The position numbers were made by a program, and so were the translations under genes. Below are positions 1 to 10,982 of a stretch of DNA of 64,000 bases, piece after piece. A model generated the notes under the pieces. It was not told where the DNA came from. It made no database searches and saw only the letters and a list, made by a program, of their open reading frames with translations. Source of the DNA: Cytidiella melzeri (lineage: Eukaryota > Basidiomycota > Agaricomycetes > Polyporales > Irpicaceae); NCBI GenBank assembly GCA_022592445.1, contig JABYQR010000074.1:1-64000 (forward strand). The letters run 5' to 3'. The stretch's first letter is position 1. Every line of letters starts with the position of its first letter.

Positions 1-102
1 TACTCTGATGCTGTACTATACATAAGTACTGCCTCTGACGACTACTGCACACTCTCTGATACCTCGATACTCTCGTTTGTAGCCACATTTGCACATCCAG
101 AA

Positions 103-1870
103 ATGCCGAATCCGAAAGGAAAAAATGGGTCCAAGCCGTCGCGTAAGTATTGATCAGTGTCATCCTCTGTGACTTAGTACTCACCACCATGCCCATAGCT
201 CCAAACGATCAACTGAGGACAGTCGTCGAACATTACTACTTGCGAGGGTTCAGTAATCCTGAGATTGCGGTCAAATTGCGTCGTCACTTTGATCCTGATG
301 TGTATGCCCTCAGGTGACGTCTTCACTCAACACAAGATGTGACCTACATCTTATCTGTGAGCTACTAGTATTCCGCTCGTGAAGAAGAAGCGGGCAGAAT
401 GGAACTTAACAAGTGCTCGCGGCCAACACCACACCATCGAGTCCATTGGACCTGCCATTGAGAGAATACGTGCCAAGTTCCCAACTCTTGGTTCCCGGCT
501 GATGAAAGTAAAGTTGCTTCGAGAGGAGAAGATGATGGTTTCGAAGTACGCTCAAGCTCTCTTCATTTGCTTCCATGCGGAGTCTTAATTTGTCTTCTCA
601 GACCTCTGATATTGCGCTACATGAACTTGCACCACCGAAATGAAGTTCTCTCGCGGAAGGGCCTTCGTCTTAAACGCAAGCAATTCTGGACAGTGGGCGT
701 AAACGACATCTGGACTGTAGATCAACACGACAAGTGGCGGAAGTTTCAACTGTTCCTGCATGTTGGTATCGAGCCACACTCTGGCCTGATACTGTGGTTG
801 AAGATCTGGTGGACAAATCGAAACCCGCGACTTGTCTGTGGATGGTACTGCAATACCATTGAGGAGTTAGGCTGTGGTAAGTATTTCATGACCTCGCTAC
901 AAGAACCTCTTTCACACTTTGCACGAGTAGTCATGCCTCTCCTGACGCAGAGTGATCCAGGTACTGAAAATTTCGGCATCGCTAACGCACAAACACTGCT
1001 TCGCCACCGCCATGACCCTTCACTATCAGAGACTCTGCAACACAAGTTCCGAGGCAACAAAGGAAACATCAAGCCCGAGATTGCATGGCGCAGGCTACGA
1101 GAAGCATGGTCCCCTGGCTTCGAGAGTTTGCTCGAAACTGGCGTAGCAGCTGGCTGGTATGATCCCAACGACCCTCTTGACCGGTGAGTCATGCCGCACT
1201 AAAGGCTTTTTGTGTTGCTGAACAGTCTTACACTTGGGCCAGGCTTGTCTTTCACTATACTTTCATACCTTGGCTCCAGTCAGAGCTCGACGTTTACCGC
1301 AAGGAAGCTAACGACACTAAGCCTCGCTTCGACAAGGACAAGATCCTGCCATACGGGCGACCTGTTGAAATCTTCGAACACCCTGAAGACTATGGTACAA
1401 CCGACTTTGCGGTATGTACCTATCACTACATCTTCAAGATCTGTCCACAAAAGTGAGCTCACCGCCCTTTCAGGTCTGTGTGGACAGGGATCACCTTCGA
1501 GAAGTGCGCAATCACTTTGCACCCCCTGATCACTCTGTCTTCCACATAGTTCCTCCCGCTTTCGCTTCGAGAGCAGTACAGTTTTACGGCGAGGCAGGAC
1601 TGCCGGTTGTCAATCAAGACAACGCATGGGACACCTACCGCATCCTCCTTGCCCACTTCTGGTCTATCGAGCAGGACAATGAGTTACAGACTGTTCTCGC
1701 CACTCAGTCTTCACTCCCTGCTGTAGGTGATGACCCGGACGGTGAAGAACACATGGATCTACTGCAGCTGAAACGGTGGCGCCAAGGAGATAAGGTCATT
1801 GGAATGTCGCACAACAAGAAAAGCGGTAGCAACCGTATGGTAATGACTGCGAGTGACGACGAGGTAAGCG
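103..1870 (+). pseudogene. HTH/integrase-core (transposase-like) gene, 5' part, interrupted by a copia element
   Basis: The reading frame starts at the ATG at 103 and runs through at least six short GT-AG introns (for example 143-198, one from 314, one starting after codon ~GC at 870, and one after 1409). The N-terminus looks like a helix-turn-helix. The middle carries the motif SDPGTENFGIAN and a preceding DIWTVDQHDKW segment, which I recognise from the integrase core domain family found in basidiomycetes and animals (DDE superfamily, rva-type). The last exon ends in an acidic tail that is interrupted at 1870 by the LTR. The frame then reads about 21 LTR codons and stops at 1935. The remaining tail lies at 7222-7300. 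Family assignment is from memory of the motif. The role is unknown; these genes are probably transposon-derived. Confidence 0.7.
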
Positions 1871-2046
1871 TGTTCGAATATACTGAGACTCCATTGAGAC
1901 TCCGCACTGATCGCGCGCTTAGTTACCGTATATAACACTTACTTTGATCAATGCATGACTACCACTTTTGATCCCCATCTCTTCGTCTGACCACCACCTT
2001 CACCTAAGGCTCAGTGTTGTGCACTACTGCTCATACCTTTCTAATA
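1871..2046 (+). repeat. 5' LTR of copia copy A
   Basis: 176 bp beginning TGTTCGAATA and ending CTAATA. It is identical to 7046-7221. It contains a TATA-like run (GTATATAAC) around 1929-1937. It also supplies the stop codon at 1933-1935 that truncates the host gene. Confidence 0.95.
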
Positions 2047-2060
2047 GGTTATGAGCCCCG
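2047..2060 (+). promoter_or_regulatory. Primer-binding site of copy A (half-tRNA type)
   Basis: GGTTATGAGCCCCG directly abuts the 5' LTR. Its complement, CGGGGCTCATAACC, carries CAT in a context expected of the initiator tRNA-Met anticodon stem-loop. It does not match a tRNA 3' end. Drosophila copia and yeast Ty5 use this kind of internal, half-tRNA priming. The same motif sits next to the LTR in both minus-strand elements of this window. Confidence 0.7.
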
Positions 2061-2124
2061 ATTAAGCTCATTCCTCACTCAACTCTACTTCTTCTCTCCT
2101 ATCTCCTCTCCTATCTCCCAGTTT

Positions 2125-5100
2125 ATGAGCTCTGATCACACTGATCAACCTCAACTTCGTCGTTCCACCAGAGAGCGTCACCAAACAAACTTCCTCAGAG
2201 GTACTGCACCTCAACCTCGTTCTAAGAAGACTACTTGCAGTAGGAAGACTCCAGAGTTCACTCCTACCCCTCCTCCTGAACCTCCTATCTCTTCCCCCCT
2301 CACTACGCCTACTTCATCATCCATGGCGACCAGGACAACTGAAGTCAAGCCTGTTGCATCCTCCTCCTCTGCTCCAGTAGTTCAGACTACTCCTGACGAG
2401 GAAACAACGGCCTCTGTCCCCCCTCCTGCTGCTCAACAGGAGGAATCATCTACTCCTCCTGCACGCCGGGTCTCTGCACCCCCAGCTGATCGACGTCGCA
2501 CCCCTTTCGACACCCTTCGTGATGACTATCAACGTCGTCAATCTCGTCATCCCACTGCTCAGGGTGATGACAGCGACGATCCCATGGACGACGACGAGAG
2601 ACGTCGCAGGCAGCGAGGCAAGAAGGCACCTCGCCGCACTCCGTCTCCTCCAGGCTCTTCCTCTCCTTCTGGCTCTCCTGAGCCATCTCATGCTGGGAAT
2701 ACTTCCTCGCGCTCGGCACGCTCTGTGTCCGAGTTACTTTCTTTCCCTCCTGCTCAGGACAGGGACTTCTCTATGTCCATGAGCGACATCAGCAAAGCTT
2801 TCTCCGACGTTGGGAAGCTTACTGGCCCTGAGAGCTGGCCGATGTGGAAGTTCCACGTCGAGACTGCTCTCAACACTATCCTCAACTTCTACGCGCTCAG
2901 AGGTGGCTCGACAGTACCGAGAGAGGTTACTGGAGCTGTTTTCAACGTCATGACTGGCCACATTGGCGACTCCGTCATGGCAAACTACCTCAATGAGTCG
3001 CAACCGCACACTCTCATGGAGAAGTTGCGCAAACGCTTTGATCCGAAGACTACTGTCTCGGATGCAAATGAAATCTTCCAGCTGTTCCATCTTCGTCGTC
3101 CTGTTCACGAGATGGACAAACTCCTCGACGATGCGCTCAACCTCGTCGGCAAACTCGCTGCGAAGGGGATTGACATTCCCTCGTATATCTTCTACTCTGC
3201 CATCGTCGGCATCATACCCCCTCCTTACAACACCACTCGCGCTAACTACGAAGCTGGTATTCGTGCTTCTACTCCAGTCGGACAGAAATTCGACTATAAA
3301 CCAAACGCTCTCATTGCCGAGCTCCGCCGTGACTTTAACAACTGGCGTCTCACCCACCCCCTTAAGACTTCCGAGTCTAAAGGTTCCACTTCGCTTGTCC
3401 CTCGTGACAAGCACACTACGCACGCCCCCTCAGCATCTCACGCTAAGGGCAAGCACGTCGAGCGATCTGTGAAGACGACTACCATTGCGCGCGCCGCTGC
3501 TGCTCCTTACACAAAGGAGAAGGACACTCGTGTTCCCAAAGTGAACTGTTACAACTGCGGTGAACTTGGACACACCACGCCGGTTTGCCCTAAGCCCTGG
3601 ACTGAGAAGTCCAAAGCCGCCATGAAGGCAAAGGGTATTACTCGCAAGAGTGCCAGCGTCGCTTCTCGTGCGAAGAAAGAGTCTGCCGCTGCTGGCTCTT
3701 CGACTGCTACTGGCCTTATGGCCAACTCCACTGCCGCCGCTAACTCGGACGATGAGGTACTCGAGCACCCTCACTCCGTGCCTGTTTTCAACTACGCCAA
3801 AGGCAGTGGCAGCACCAGTCAGAGCGCATGGGTTGCGTCTCTCTCTGATGCGGACGTCAAAATGCACGTAAGTACTACTACTACCATTCAACCCTACTCC
3901 ACTTCACTTCCACTGTTTGCGACTTCATCATCTGATGAGTCCGTTCATGTCATTGATACGGGTGCAACTATTCACTGCACTCCTTATCGTGATATACTCT
4001 TTAACGTACACTCTGTACCTACTGTCTTACTGACTGTCGCCAACTCAGAACAAATCTCGTTGAAACTGGCAGGCGACATGGTACTTGAAGTGGAGCAGGA
4101 AAATGGTACGCCCTCTCAAATACTGCTAAAGAATGTCTACTACAACTCACAGCTACCATTCACTTTAATCAGCGTATCAAAAATGGACACTGATTATCGT
4201 TTCTCTTTCTATCGAAATGTTTGTACTATATACGATTCGAACTCGTCTTGTGTAGCTGTGATTAAGAAAACGAATGACTTATACACGTTGTCTTCTACTC
4301 GAGTGACATCTTTAGCAAGCGTGCATAAATCTGGTATAACAATGCTTGAACTTCATAAAAAACCCGGTCATATAAGCTACTTCCAGATTAAAAAACTACT
4401 TGAGATGTCCAAACTCATTATAACAACTCATATAACTGACCGTACGGAAACTCCGTGCGAAGACTGCATCATGAACAATATTCATCGCAGTCCTGTTCCT
4501 AAAACTCGTACTTCGCTGTTGGCTACTTCCTTCGGTGACCACTTTCATATCGACATCTTTGGGCCACTACCCACTGCATCAATTACTGGTCATTATATGT
4601 ACTGGTTGACTATTGTCGATGACGCAACTAGATGGCTCACTCTTGCGCCATTAAAACCTAAAGATGACGCTTTTACTCAATGGGTTATCTTCTCTACTGA
4701 ACTACTAACGCAGTATAACATTCGCGTTAAGACTCTACAATCTGACAACGACGGTGTCTTCACTGGTACAAATATGACCAACTACTTGAAAACTCAAGGT
4801 ACAATACCCCGACTTACTGTGCACGATACTCCTGCACAAAATGGTGTTGCTGAACGAACACACCAAACTATAATGAACTTAGTTCGTGTAAACCTGCATA
4901 CTGCTTCTTTACCGAATAGATTGTGGTGGTACGCTGCACTTCACGCAGTATATCTCTTTAACCGTACTCCTCGCTCTCCACTTCAGTTCAAAACACCTTA
5001 CTTCAAACGTTATGGCACTGATGCTAACCTTGATGGACTGCAACCTTTTGGTCAACCGTGTATCGTCTATGACGAATACCGTACCGATAAACTTGCGCCT

Positions 5101-7038
5101 AAGGGCAAACGAGCTGTTTGGATAGGTTTTGCTGAGCACTCTAAAGGCCACTACGTTTACTTCGGGACACGCGTAGGCGTTGAACGAAACTTGCAATTTG
5201 TTGACTCTACGATACAAATTGAAGGGGAGAAAGAACCAAACATCGAGAAACCCACAATCGAAAAACAACTTGAACTTGAGGAAAATCCTCATGTTGAACC
5301 TATGGACATTGACGAACCGGACCCTACTGGTCCTAGGCGTTCTACTAGAATCGCTAAGCCTTCTCGCAAAGCTAGAGGTTTAGACTACGATGAAACTGAA
5401 ACTAATATTGCGTTTTACTTAACTGAGTTTAATGCTTACTACGCCGAAGACGTTGGTGATCCAGTTACTTATCAAGACGTACTCAAACATCCTCTCAAGG
5501 ATGACTGGCTCAAGTCTATGAAGACTGAGGTTGATACGCTTGAACAACTTGGAACTTGGGAATACTGTATCCCACCTGCTAACGCAAACATCACTGGCTC
5601 TCGCTTTGTTTATAAAACCAAGTATGAACACGGCAAAGTCACTAAACTGAAATATAGACTTGTTGCGCAAGGATACTCCCAACGCGACGGTATTGACTAC
5701 TACTCGAACGACTTGTTTGCACCAGTTGCTCGCATGAGTTCTATACGCTTCATACTTACTCTTGCGGCTTCACTGCACTTCGAGATCACTCAGCTTGATA
5801 TAAAGTCTGCATATCTCTACGGTAACATTAACGAAGACGAAGATCTATACCTTCGTCCACCACCTGGTGACTTACTGCCTAACCTGCCTAGTGGCTGGGT
5901 ACTGAAACTTCGGAAAACTATCTACGGCCTTAAACAAGCCGGTCGTCGTTGGTATAAAGTACTATGCGACATACTCTTCCAACTTGGACTAAAGCGTTCT
6001 GATTATGATAACGCTGTCTTCTATCTCTATCGAGGAAACAAACTCATACTACTCCTCGCTGTTCATGTTGACGACATCACTCTCTGCACTATCACTTCTG
6101 TCGTTGCTGAACAATTTGAGATTGCTCTGAGGCAACATGTCGAAGTAACTAACAGTGGTTCTATCCACTGGATGCTTGGCATAGAAATATCCTATGATAA
6201 AACCTCAGGCACTATCAAACTTCGTCAAAAGGATTATATTCAAAATATCCTTAAGCGATATAACTTTGACCATGAACACTCTCGCCGTACACCCATGATA
6301 CACGAGCACAACTTAGCCCCCCGTGCCTCGACAGAACCGCGTCAGGACGCTGGCGATATCAAATACTACATGTCTCTAGTTGGTGGCTTACGCTATGTCG
6401 CCGACTGTACTAGACCAGATGTTGCTTACTGCACTGGTCAACTTGCACACTATCTATCTGACCCTGCTAAGGAACACTTCGCTGCAGCTAAACAGTGTTA
6501 CCTTTATCTTAAGGGAACGTGCGACTACTGGCTTGTCCTAGGAAACCAAGCCAATACTACTTCTACTTCACTAGTAGGTTATGCCGACTCTGATGGTATG
6601 ACTACGTACGGCAATAAACCAATAATGGGCTACACCTTCACATACAATGACTCGCTTATCTCTTGGTCAAGTAAGCGTGGTTCACTAGTAACTCTATCGG
6701 TGACTGAAGCCGAACTGTACGCACTTGCTCATGCGTCTACTGAGGCAATCTACTTGAAGAGCCTCATTGATGAAATACTGAACTATACTATGGAGCCTGT
6801 CAAGATATACACTGACAGTGCATCTACTATTGCGATTGTTCGTTCACCTGAGGAACAACATTCTCAGCGTACTAAACACTTTAACATTCGCAAGAACTTC
6901 ATCAGCGATCGTGTAACTAAAGGGTACATAACTGTACACCACATACCTTCTACTGATCAACGAGCTGATACTCTTACTAAAGCACTACCTCTCGAAAAAC
7001 TCAAGCACTTCAATGAACTACTTCATGTTCATGCTTGA
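2125..7038 (+). CDS. Gag-Pol polyprotein of copia copy A
   Basis: A single frame of 1637 residues from the first ATG past the LTR and primer site. The frame is also open upstream into the LTR, but the ATG at 2125 is the sensible start. Order: Ser/Pro-rich Gag N-terminus; CCHC zinc knuckle CYNCGELGHTTPVC near residue 475; protease DTGA near 611; pre-integrase H-H-C-C region; integrase catalytic Asp near 810 and 874 and Glu near 910, an exact D-x35-E spacing; a chromodomain-free linker with a GPRRSTRIAKPSRKARG motif; reverse transcriptase with its catalytic pair in HVDD near 1316 (usually YVDD); and RNase H with TEAELYAL and YTDSAS. No stop or frameshift is seen, unlike the two other elements, which split gag and pol. 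Confidence 0.93.
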   Translation: MSSDHTDQPQLRRSTRERHQTNFLRGTAPQPRSKKTTCSRKTPEFTPTPPPEPPISSPLTTPTSSSMATRTTEVKPVASSSSAPVVQTTPDEETTASVPPPAAQQEESSTPPARRVSAPPADRRRTPFDTLRDDYQRRQSRHPTAQGDDSDDPMDDDERRRRQRGKKAPRRTPSPPGSSSPSGSPEPSHAGNTSSRSARSVSELLSFPPAQDRDFSMSMSDISKAFSDVGKLTGPESWPMWKFHVETALNTILNFYALRGGSTVPREVTGAVFNVMTGHIGDSVMANYLNESQPHTLMEKLRKRFDPKTTVSDANEIFQLFHLRRPVHEMDKLLDDALNLVGKLAAKGIDIPSYIFYSAIVGIIPPPYNTTRANYEAGIRASTPVGQKFDYKPNALIAELRRDFNNWRLTHPLKTSESKGSTSLVPRDKHTTHAPSASHAKGKHVERSVKTTTIARAAAAPYTKEKDTRVPKVNCYNCGELGHTTPVCPKPWTEKSKAAMKAKGITRKSASVASRAKKESAAAGSSTATGLMANSTAAANSDDEVLEHPHSVPVFNYAKGSGSTSQSAWVASLSDADVKMHVSTTTTIQPYSTSLPLFATSSSDESVHVIDTGATIHCTPYRDILFNVHSVPTVLLTVANSEQISLKLAGDMVLEVEQENGTPSQILLKNVYYNSQLPFTLISVSKMDTDYRFSFYRNVCTIYDSNSSCVAVIKKTNDLYTLSSTRVTSLASVHKSGITMLELHKKPGHISYFQIKKLLEMSKLIITTHITDRTETPCEDCIMNNIHRSPVPKTRTSLLATSFGDHFHIDIFGPLPTASITGHYMYWLTIVDDATRWLTLAPLKPKDDAFTQWVIFSTELLTQYNIRVKTLQSDNDGVFTGTNMTNYLKTQGTIPRLTVHDTPAQNGVAERTHQTIMNLVRVNLHTASLPNRLWWYAALHAVYLFNRTPRSPLQFKTPYFKRYGTDANLDGLQPFGQPCIVYDEYRTDKLAPKGKRAVWIGFAEHSKGHYVYFGTRVGVERNLQFVDSTIQIEGEKEPNIEKPTIEKQLELEENPHVEPMDIDEPDPTGPRRSTRIAKPSRKARGLDYDETETNIAFYLTEFNAYYAEDVGDPVTYQDVLKHPLKDDWLKSMKTEVDTLEQLGTWEYCIPPANANITGSRFVYKTKYEHGKVTKLKYRLVAQGYSQRDGIDYYSNDLFAPVARMSSIRFILTLAASLHFEITQLDIKSAYLYGNINEDEDLYLRPPPGDLLPNLPSGWVLKLRKTIYGLKQAGRRWYKVLCDILFQLGLKRSDYDNAVFYLYRGNKLILLLAVHVDDITLCTITSVVAEQFEIALRQHVEVTNSGSIHWMLGIEISYDKTSGTIKLRQKDYIQNILKRYNFDHEHSRRTPMIHEHNLAPRASTEPRQDAGDIKYYMSLVGGLRYVADCTRPDVAYCTGQLAHYLSDPAKEHFAAAKQCYLYLKGTCDYWLVLGNQANTTSTSLVGYADSDGMTTYGNKPIMGYTFTYNDSLISWSSKRGSLVTLSVTEAELYALAHASTEAIYLKSLIDEILNYTMEPVKIYTDSASTIAIVRSPEEQHSQRTKHFNIRKNFISDRVTKGYITVHHIPSTDQRADTLTKALPLEKLKHFNELLHVHA

Positions 7039-7045
7039 AGGGGAG
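7037..7045 (+). promoter_or_regulatory. Polypurine tract of copy A
   Basis: GAAGGGGAG lies immediately 5' of the 3' LTR, where plus-strand DNA synthesis is primed in LTR elements. It overlaps the gag-pol stop codon (7036-7038). Confidence 0.75.
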
Positions 7046-7221
7046 TGTTCGAATATACTGAGACTCCATTGAGACTCCGCACTGATCGCGCGCTTAGTTA
7101 CCGTATATAACACTTACTTTGATCAATGCATGACTACCACTTTTGATCCCCATCTCTTCGTCTGACCACCACCTTCACCTAAGGCTCAGTGTTGTGCACT
7201 ACTGCTCATACCTTTCTAATA
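7046..7221 (+). repeat. 3' LTR of copia copy A
   Basis: 176 bp, identical to 1871-2046. It is preceded by the purine run GAAGGGGAG and followed by the tail of the interrupted host gene. Confidence 0.95.
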
Positions 7222-7300
7222 GAGCGAAGAAGAACTCGAGCACAATGACTGGACCGACAAGTCTAGCGCAGGCAGTAGTGACGATGGATTTGATGATTAG
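7222..7300 (+). pseudogene. Displaced 3' tail of the HTH/integrase-core gene
   Basis: Directly after the 3' LTR an open frame gives an acidic tail starting SEEELEHNDW and ending GFDD before TAG at 7298-7300. Joined in frame to the acidic run TASDDEVS just before the 5' LTR, it forms one continuous acidic C-terminus. This shows the element landed in the last coding exon. Frame continuity was checked by eye. Confidence 0.65.
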
Positions 7301-7699
7301 AATACAAAACTCCTACTTGTAGACTACACCACCTGTGCTTGAGAATAACCCCTTGGTCGTGACTGCATAGACTCATTAAATTGCAGAGGTGTTCAGGGTC
7401 CACATCGATGTCATCAGCCACGACCACATAGGTTTTGCGCGGCTGCTCGGCATGCCTATCAAAAACGAACTGTAACCAACTGCCCTCGATAGACGTCGGA
7501 CTCGGAGGGGACGACGCCCACAGATGTTGTGACATTGAGCGGTGTGACTGGCATGACGCAATGACGCGACGGTGCTCACCAAACTCATCCACTTGCCCAA
7601 TGGGCAACCTAACGCTGCAGTCATCCATGTCGCACTTACAATCCTATAAGTTCTCGTCAGCCTCCACCCATCGCCTTTCCTCCCAACCACCACCACATC
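7301..7699. other. Intergenic, no gene seen
   Basis: About 400 bp between the tail of the interrupted gene and the phosphoketolase start. It probably holds the 3'UTR of the former and the promoter of the latter. No repeat or conserved coding segment was recognised. Confidence 0.5.
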
Positions 7700-10505
7700 A
7701 TGGGAGGACAAGAACTTTACTCTCCAAATCCCCCTCCAGATCCCTCCCAACTCTCAGACGACATCCTCTGCTGGAAGAAGGAGCTCGATATCGAGAATGT
7801 TTTATCTTCGCAGGAACTGCTCGGTATCCAGCAGTTTCGTAAGGCCGCAGACTACATTGCAGCAGGTACGACTTTGCGCTTCCTGCGGAACGTGTCTTGC
7901 TCATAAGGGCATGTTAGCGATGATATTCCTCAAGGAGAATACTCTCCTCGACCGTGACATCACAGAAGACGACGTCAAGCTTCGTCTCTTGGGCCACTGG
8001 GGAACATGTCCCGGCCTCTCCCTCGTCTATGCTCACGCCAACCTCCTCATCCGCAAGACTAAGCAATCCATGCTCTATGTTGTCGGTCCAGGACATGGCG
8101 CTCCAGGTATCCTTTCTTGCTTGTGGCTCGAGAACTCCCTTGCCACCTTCTGGCCAAAGTACACTCGCGACAGGCAGGGCCTAAACAGCTTGATCTCTTC
8201 CTTTTCTACACCAGGAGGGTTTCCTAGGTACGTGCAGCGCGACCTCAAGCCGCTGGAGTAGCATCAGCTAACGAGTTCCCAAGTCACATTAATGCGCAGA
8301 CCCCAGGAGCAATTCACGAAGGCGGTGAGCTCGGCTATGCACTGAGTGTCTCTTTTGGTGCCATCATGGACAAGCCCGATCTCGTCGTTATTTGCGTTGT
8401 CGGCGACGGCGAAGCAGAGACCGGCCCCACTGCAACGTACGTCTACATCGTCCATGGTTCTTTCCCACTTGCTCACAACTCCTGTAGCGCATGGCACGGA
8501 TATAAATACATTGACCCTGCCGAGTCTGGCGCAATTATTCCCATCGTGCACGTCAACGGCTTCAAGATCTCAGAGCGCACTATCTATGGTACCATGGACG
8601 ACAAAGAGATCACAGCCCTTTTCGTAGGGTATGGCTACCAGGTGCGGTTTGTCGAGGTCCTCAATAATATCGACCAGGATATGGCAGCGAGTATGAATTG
8701 GGCTTTGGACGAAATTCACAAAATCCAGAATGATGCTAGGTCCGGGAATCCCCAGGTTAAGCCACGGTGACCAGTACTAATCTTGAGAACGCCCAAGGTG
8801 ACTTTGCTTTTCTCTGTGAGTCTGTGGTCGAGCTTACACCTACTTATAGGGTTGGGGTGGTCCCAAAAAGCTGCACGGCGAATTCATCGAAGGCTCGTTC
8901 CGTGCCCACCAAGTGCCACTAGCTGAGGCAAAGAAGGACACTGAGGAGCGCAAAATTCTCCAGGAATGGCTCTCGTCTTATGACCCGCACACATTGTTTC
9001 CGGATGGAAGTCCCAATTCCGCGGTCCTTTCTATCATCCCTGACGAGGATGTGCTGAAGCTTGGCCAGAAGAAGGAGGCTTACAAAAGCTATGAGGCTCT
9101 TGATGTGCCCGACTGGAAAAGTCTCAGTGTAAAAGCTGGAGACCAGGTCAGCTGCATGAAGATTGTGGGTGAGCTTTTGCACGAGGTTATCAAGCAGTAC
9201 GTACTCATTTGTGTCGTCAAATCTGATCCACCGCTGAGTGAAGTTTGCTCTTAGGAATCCGAAAAGCTTCCGCATCTTCAGTCCTGATGAGCTCATTTCT
9301 AACAAGCTCGACGCAGTGCTCCGCGACAGTGGTCGTAACTTCCAGTGGGACATTGCTTCACGAGGGAAGGGTGGCCGTGTGATTGAAATATTATCCGAAC
9401 ATACTTGTCAGGGTATGCTCCAGGGCTACACCCTCACCGGTAGGACTGGATTATTCCCGAGCTACGAGGCGTTCATGGGCATAATTCACACTATGATGGT
9501 GCAATATAGCAAGTTTGTCAAAATGGTAGGCACAAGTTTCTAATTCGGTGATATGACTCATGGTCGCTCTGGTAGGCTCACGAAACGACATGGCGTCACC
9601 CATGCGGCTCGTTGAATTACCTCGAAACCTCGACCTGGGCCCGTCAGGAACATAACGGCTTCTCTCATCAGAATCCTTCCTTCATCGGTGCCATCCTCAA
9701 CCTCAAGCCTCAATACGCACGTGTCTATCTCCCGCCTGACGCAAACTGTTTCCTCAGTACTATGGCTCATTGTCTCCGCGCCAAAGATTATGTTAACCTC
9801 ATGGTCGGCAGCAAGCAGCCCACGCCCGTATGGTTAAGCCCAGAGGAAGCCGACAAACATTGCATCGCGGGAGCCAGCATCTGGAAATTTGCTAGCACAG
9901 ACGAAGGCAAAGATCCGGACGTTGTCATTGTAGGCATCGGCGTTGAAGTCACTTTCGAAGTCGTCGCCGCAGCCGCGCTGCTCAAGAAGCTGTTACCCGC
10001 CTTACGCATGCGCGTCGTGAATGTCACGGATCTGATGATCCTCTTTTCAGAGCACTCGCATCCACACGCGCTGAGCGCGGCAGAATTCGAAGCGCTGTTT
10101 ACGAAAGACAAGCCTGTCCATTTCAATTACCACGGGTATCCGCAAGAACTGCGTGGACTACTGTTTGGCAGGCTGAATATCCAGGGGCGAGCTTCAATTG
10201 AGGGGTACAAGGAAGAAGGGACGACAACGAGTGCGTTGGATATGATGCTGCAGAACTGCACGAGTCGGTATGACGTGGCACAGGCGGCTGTCAGAGGTGC
10301 AGCGGTGGGGAATCAGGATGTGCAGGTGAGGGCGCATGAGGTGATCAGCGAGCTGAAGCATATGAAGCAGAAAGATACAGAATATATTTATAAGAATGGG
10401 GATGGTGAGTCGTTTGTGATGTGGCTGGTGGGACATGAGCTGATCATTGTACGCTAATGTGCTCCAGATCCAGAAGACACTTTCGACACACCCAACTTTG
10501 ATTGA
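7700..10505 (+). CDS. Phosphoketolase (Xfp family), with an in-frame TGA at 8768-8770
   Basis: Thiamine-diphosphate phosphoketolase, cleaving xylulose-5-P and/or fructose-6-P to acetyl-P plus an aldose phosphate (EC 4.1.2.9/4.1.2.22). Hallmarks: LLGHWGTCPG, VVGPGHGAPG, STPGGFP followed by HINAQTPGAIHEGGE, and the TDP-binding GDGEAETGPTAT/AWHG across an intron. Predicted introns include 7866-7917, one after the GFPR codons near 8228, one inside the TAT-AWHG segment, 8798-8849, one before 9256, one near 9523-9572, and a last one starting near 10403. The final exon ends DTPNFD at 10505. The frame is otherwise full length (about 800 residues), with no other lesion. At 8768 TGA stands where the family has the Trp of PRWP; the conserved downstream LRTPK and GWGGPKK follow in frame. 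It is either a recently inactivated allele, a sequence error or a readthrough case. Confidence 0.9.
8768..8770 (+). other. In-frame TGA in the phosphoketolase exon
   Basis: Codons read CCA CGG TGA CCA, then VLILRTPK up to the donor at 8798. The family consensus here is P-R-W-P, so TGG to TGA is a single G-to-A change. No GT-AG intron that removes the codon keeps the frame into GWGGPKK without also deleting the conserved LRTPK segment. Confidence 0.8.
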
Positions 10506-10982
10506 GCTCTAGCGGTCGCCCATATTTTCCCTTGAACCCGGCCCCTCGTTGCAAGAGATTGAGAAACCCGCAGCAAGGCAGTTTCTGCTGTACGTGTAGA
10601 AATCAAAGCCATAAATTGTAATGTAACTCTCGTATCCATCTGGAGGTATTCCCCCTTTGCGGAATATTGTACTTTTTACATCCTATGGTATCAGAATGGT
10701 TTGTTGAAATTGCAATGACACTGCAATTGATGCGCCATTGAATTCAAACGCGTCGATATGAACTGGCCACTCGACCCACCAATGAGTATGTAACACTACA
10801 TGCAAGCCGACATTTCCTGACAGCGCTGCACATCAGTGAGAGGGCCTGTCACTTACGTATCTGAGTACGTGTATCTCCTTGATTCGACGTGAACTTGAAC
10901 TTTCCCTGCTCTACGTCGAGTCTTCACCCCGAGCCTGTGCTCACAACTCTCACCTTAACTTTGACATTGTCGCCGTTACTAG
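10506..10982. other. Intergenic, no gene seen
   Basis: Phosphoketolase 3' flank followed by the HIT-gene promoter. Nothing recognisable was found in either strand. Confidence 0.5.

Larger units (their letters stand above)
1871..7221 (+). mobile_element. Intact Ty1/copia LTR retrotransposon (copy A), same strand as the host gene
   Basis: A 5.35-kb element with two 176-bp LTRs (1871-2046 and 7046-7221) that I read as identical base for base, a primer-binding site at 2047, one uninterrupted gag-pol frame, and a polypurine tract just before the 3' LTR. Domain order protease-integrase-RT-RNase H defines Ty1/copia (Pseudoviridae). The target duplication is AAGCG before and GAGCG after (one mismatch), or a clean 4-bp AGCG if the LTR is taken as 177 bp. 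Identical LTRs and an open frame imply a recent insertion and a probably autonomous copy. Confidence 0.95.

Noticed and set aside
8749..8849. An alternative intron removing the phosphoketolase TGA
   Set aside because: A GT at 8767 joined to the acceptor at 8849 shifts the frame, and a GT at 8754 to the AG near 8785 is only about 32 nt and deletes conserved residues.
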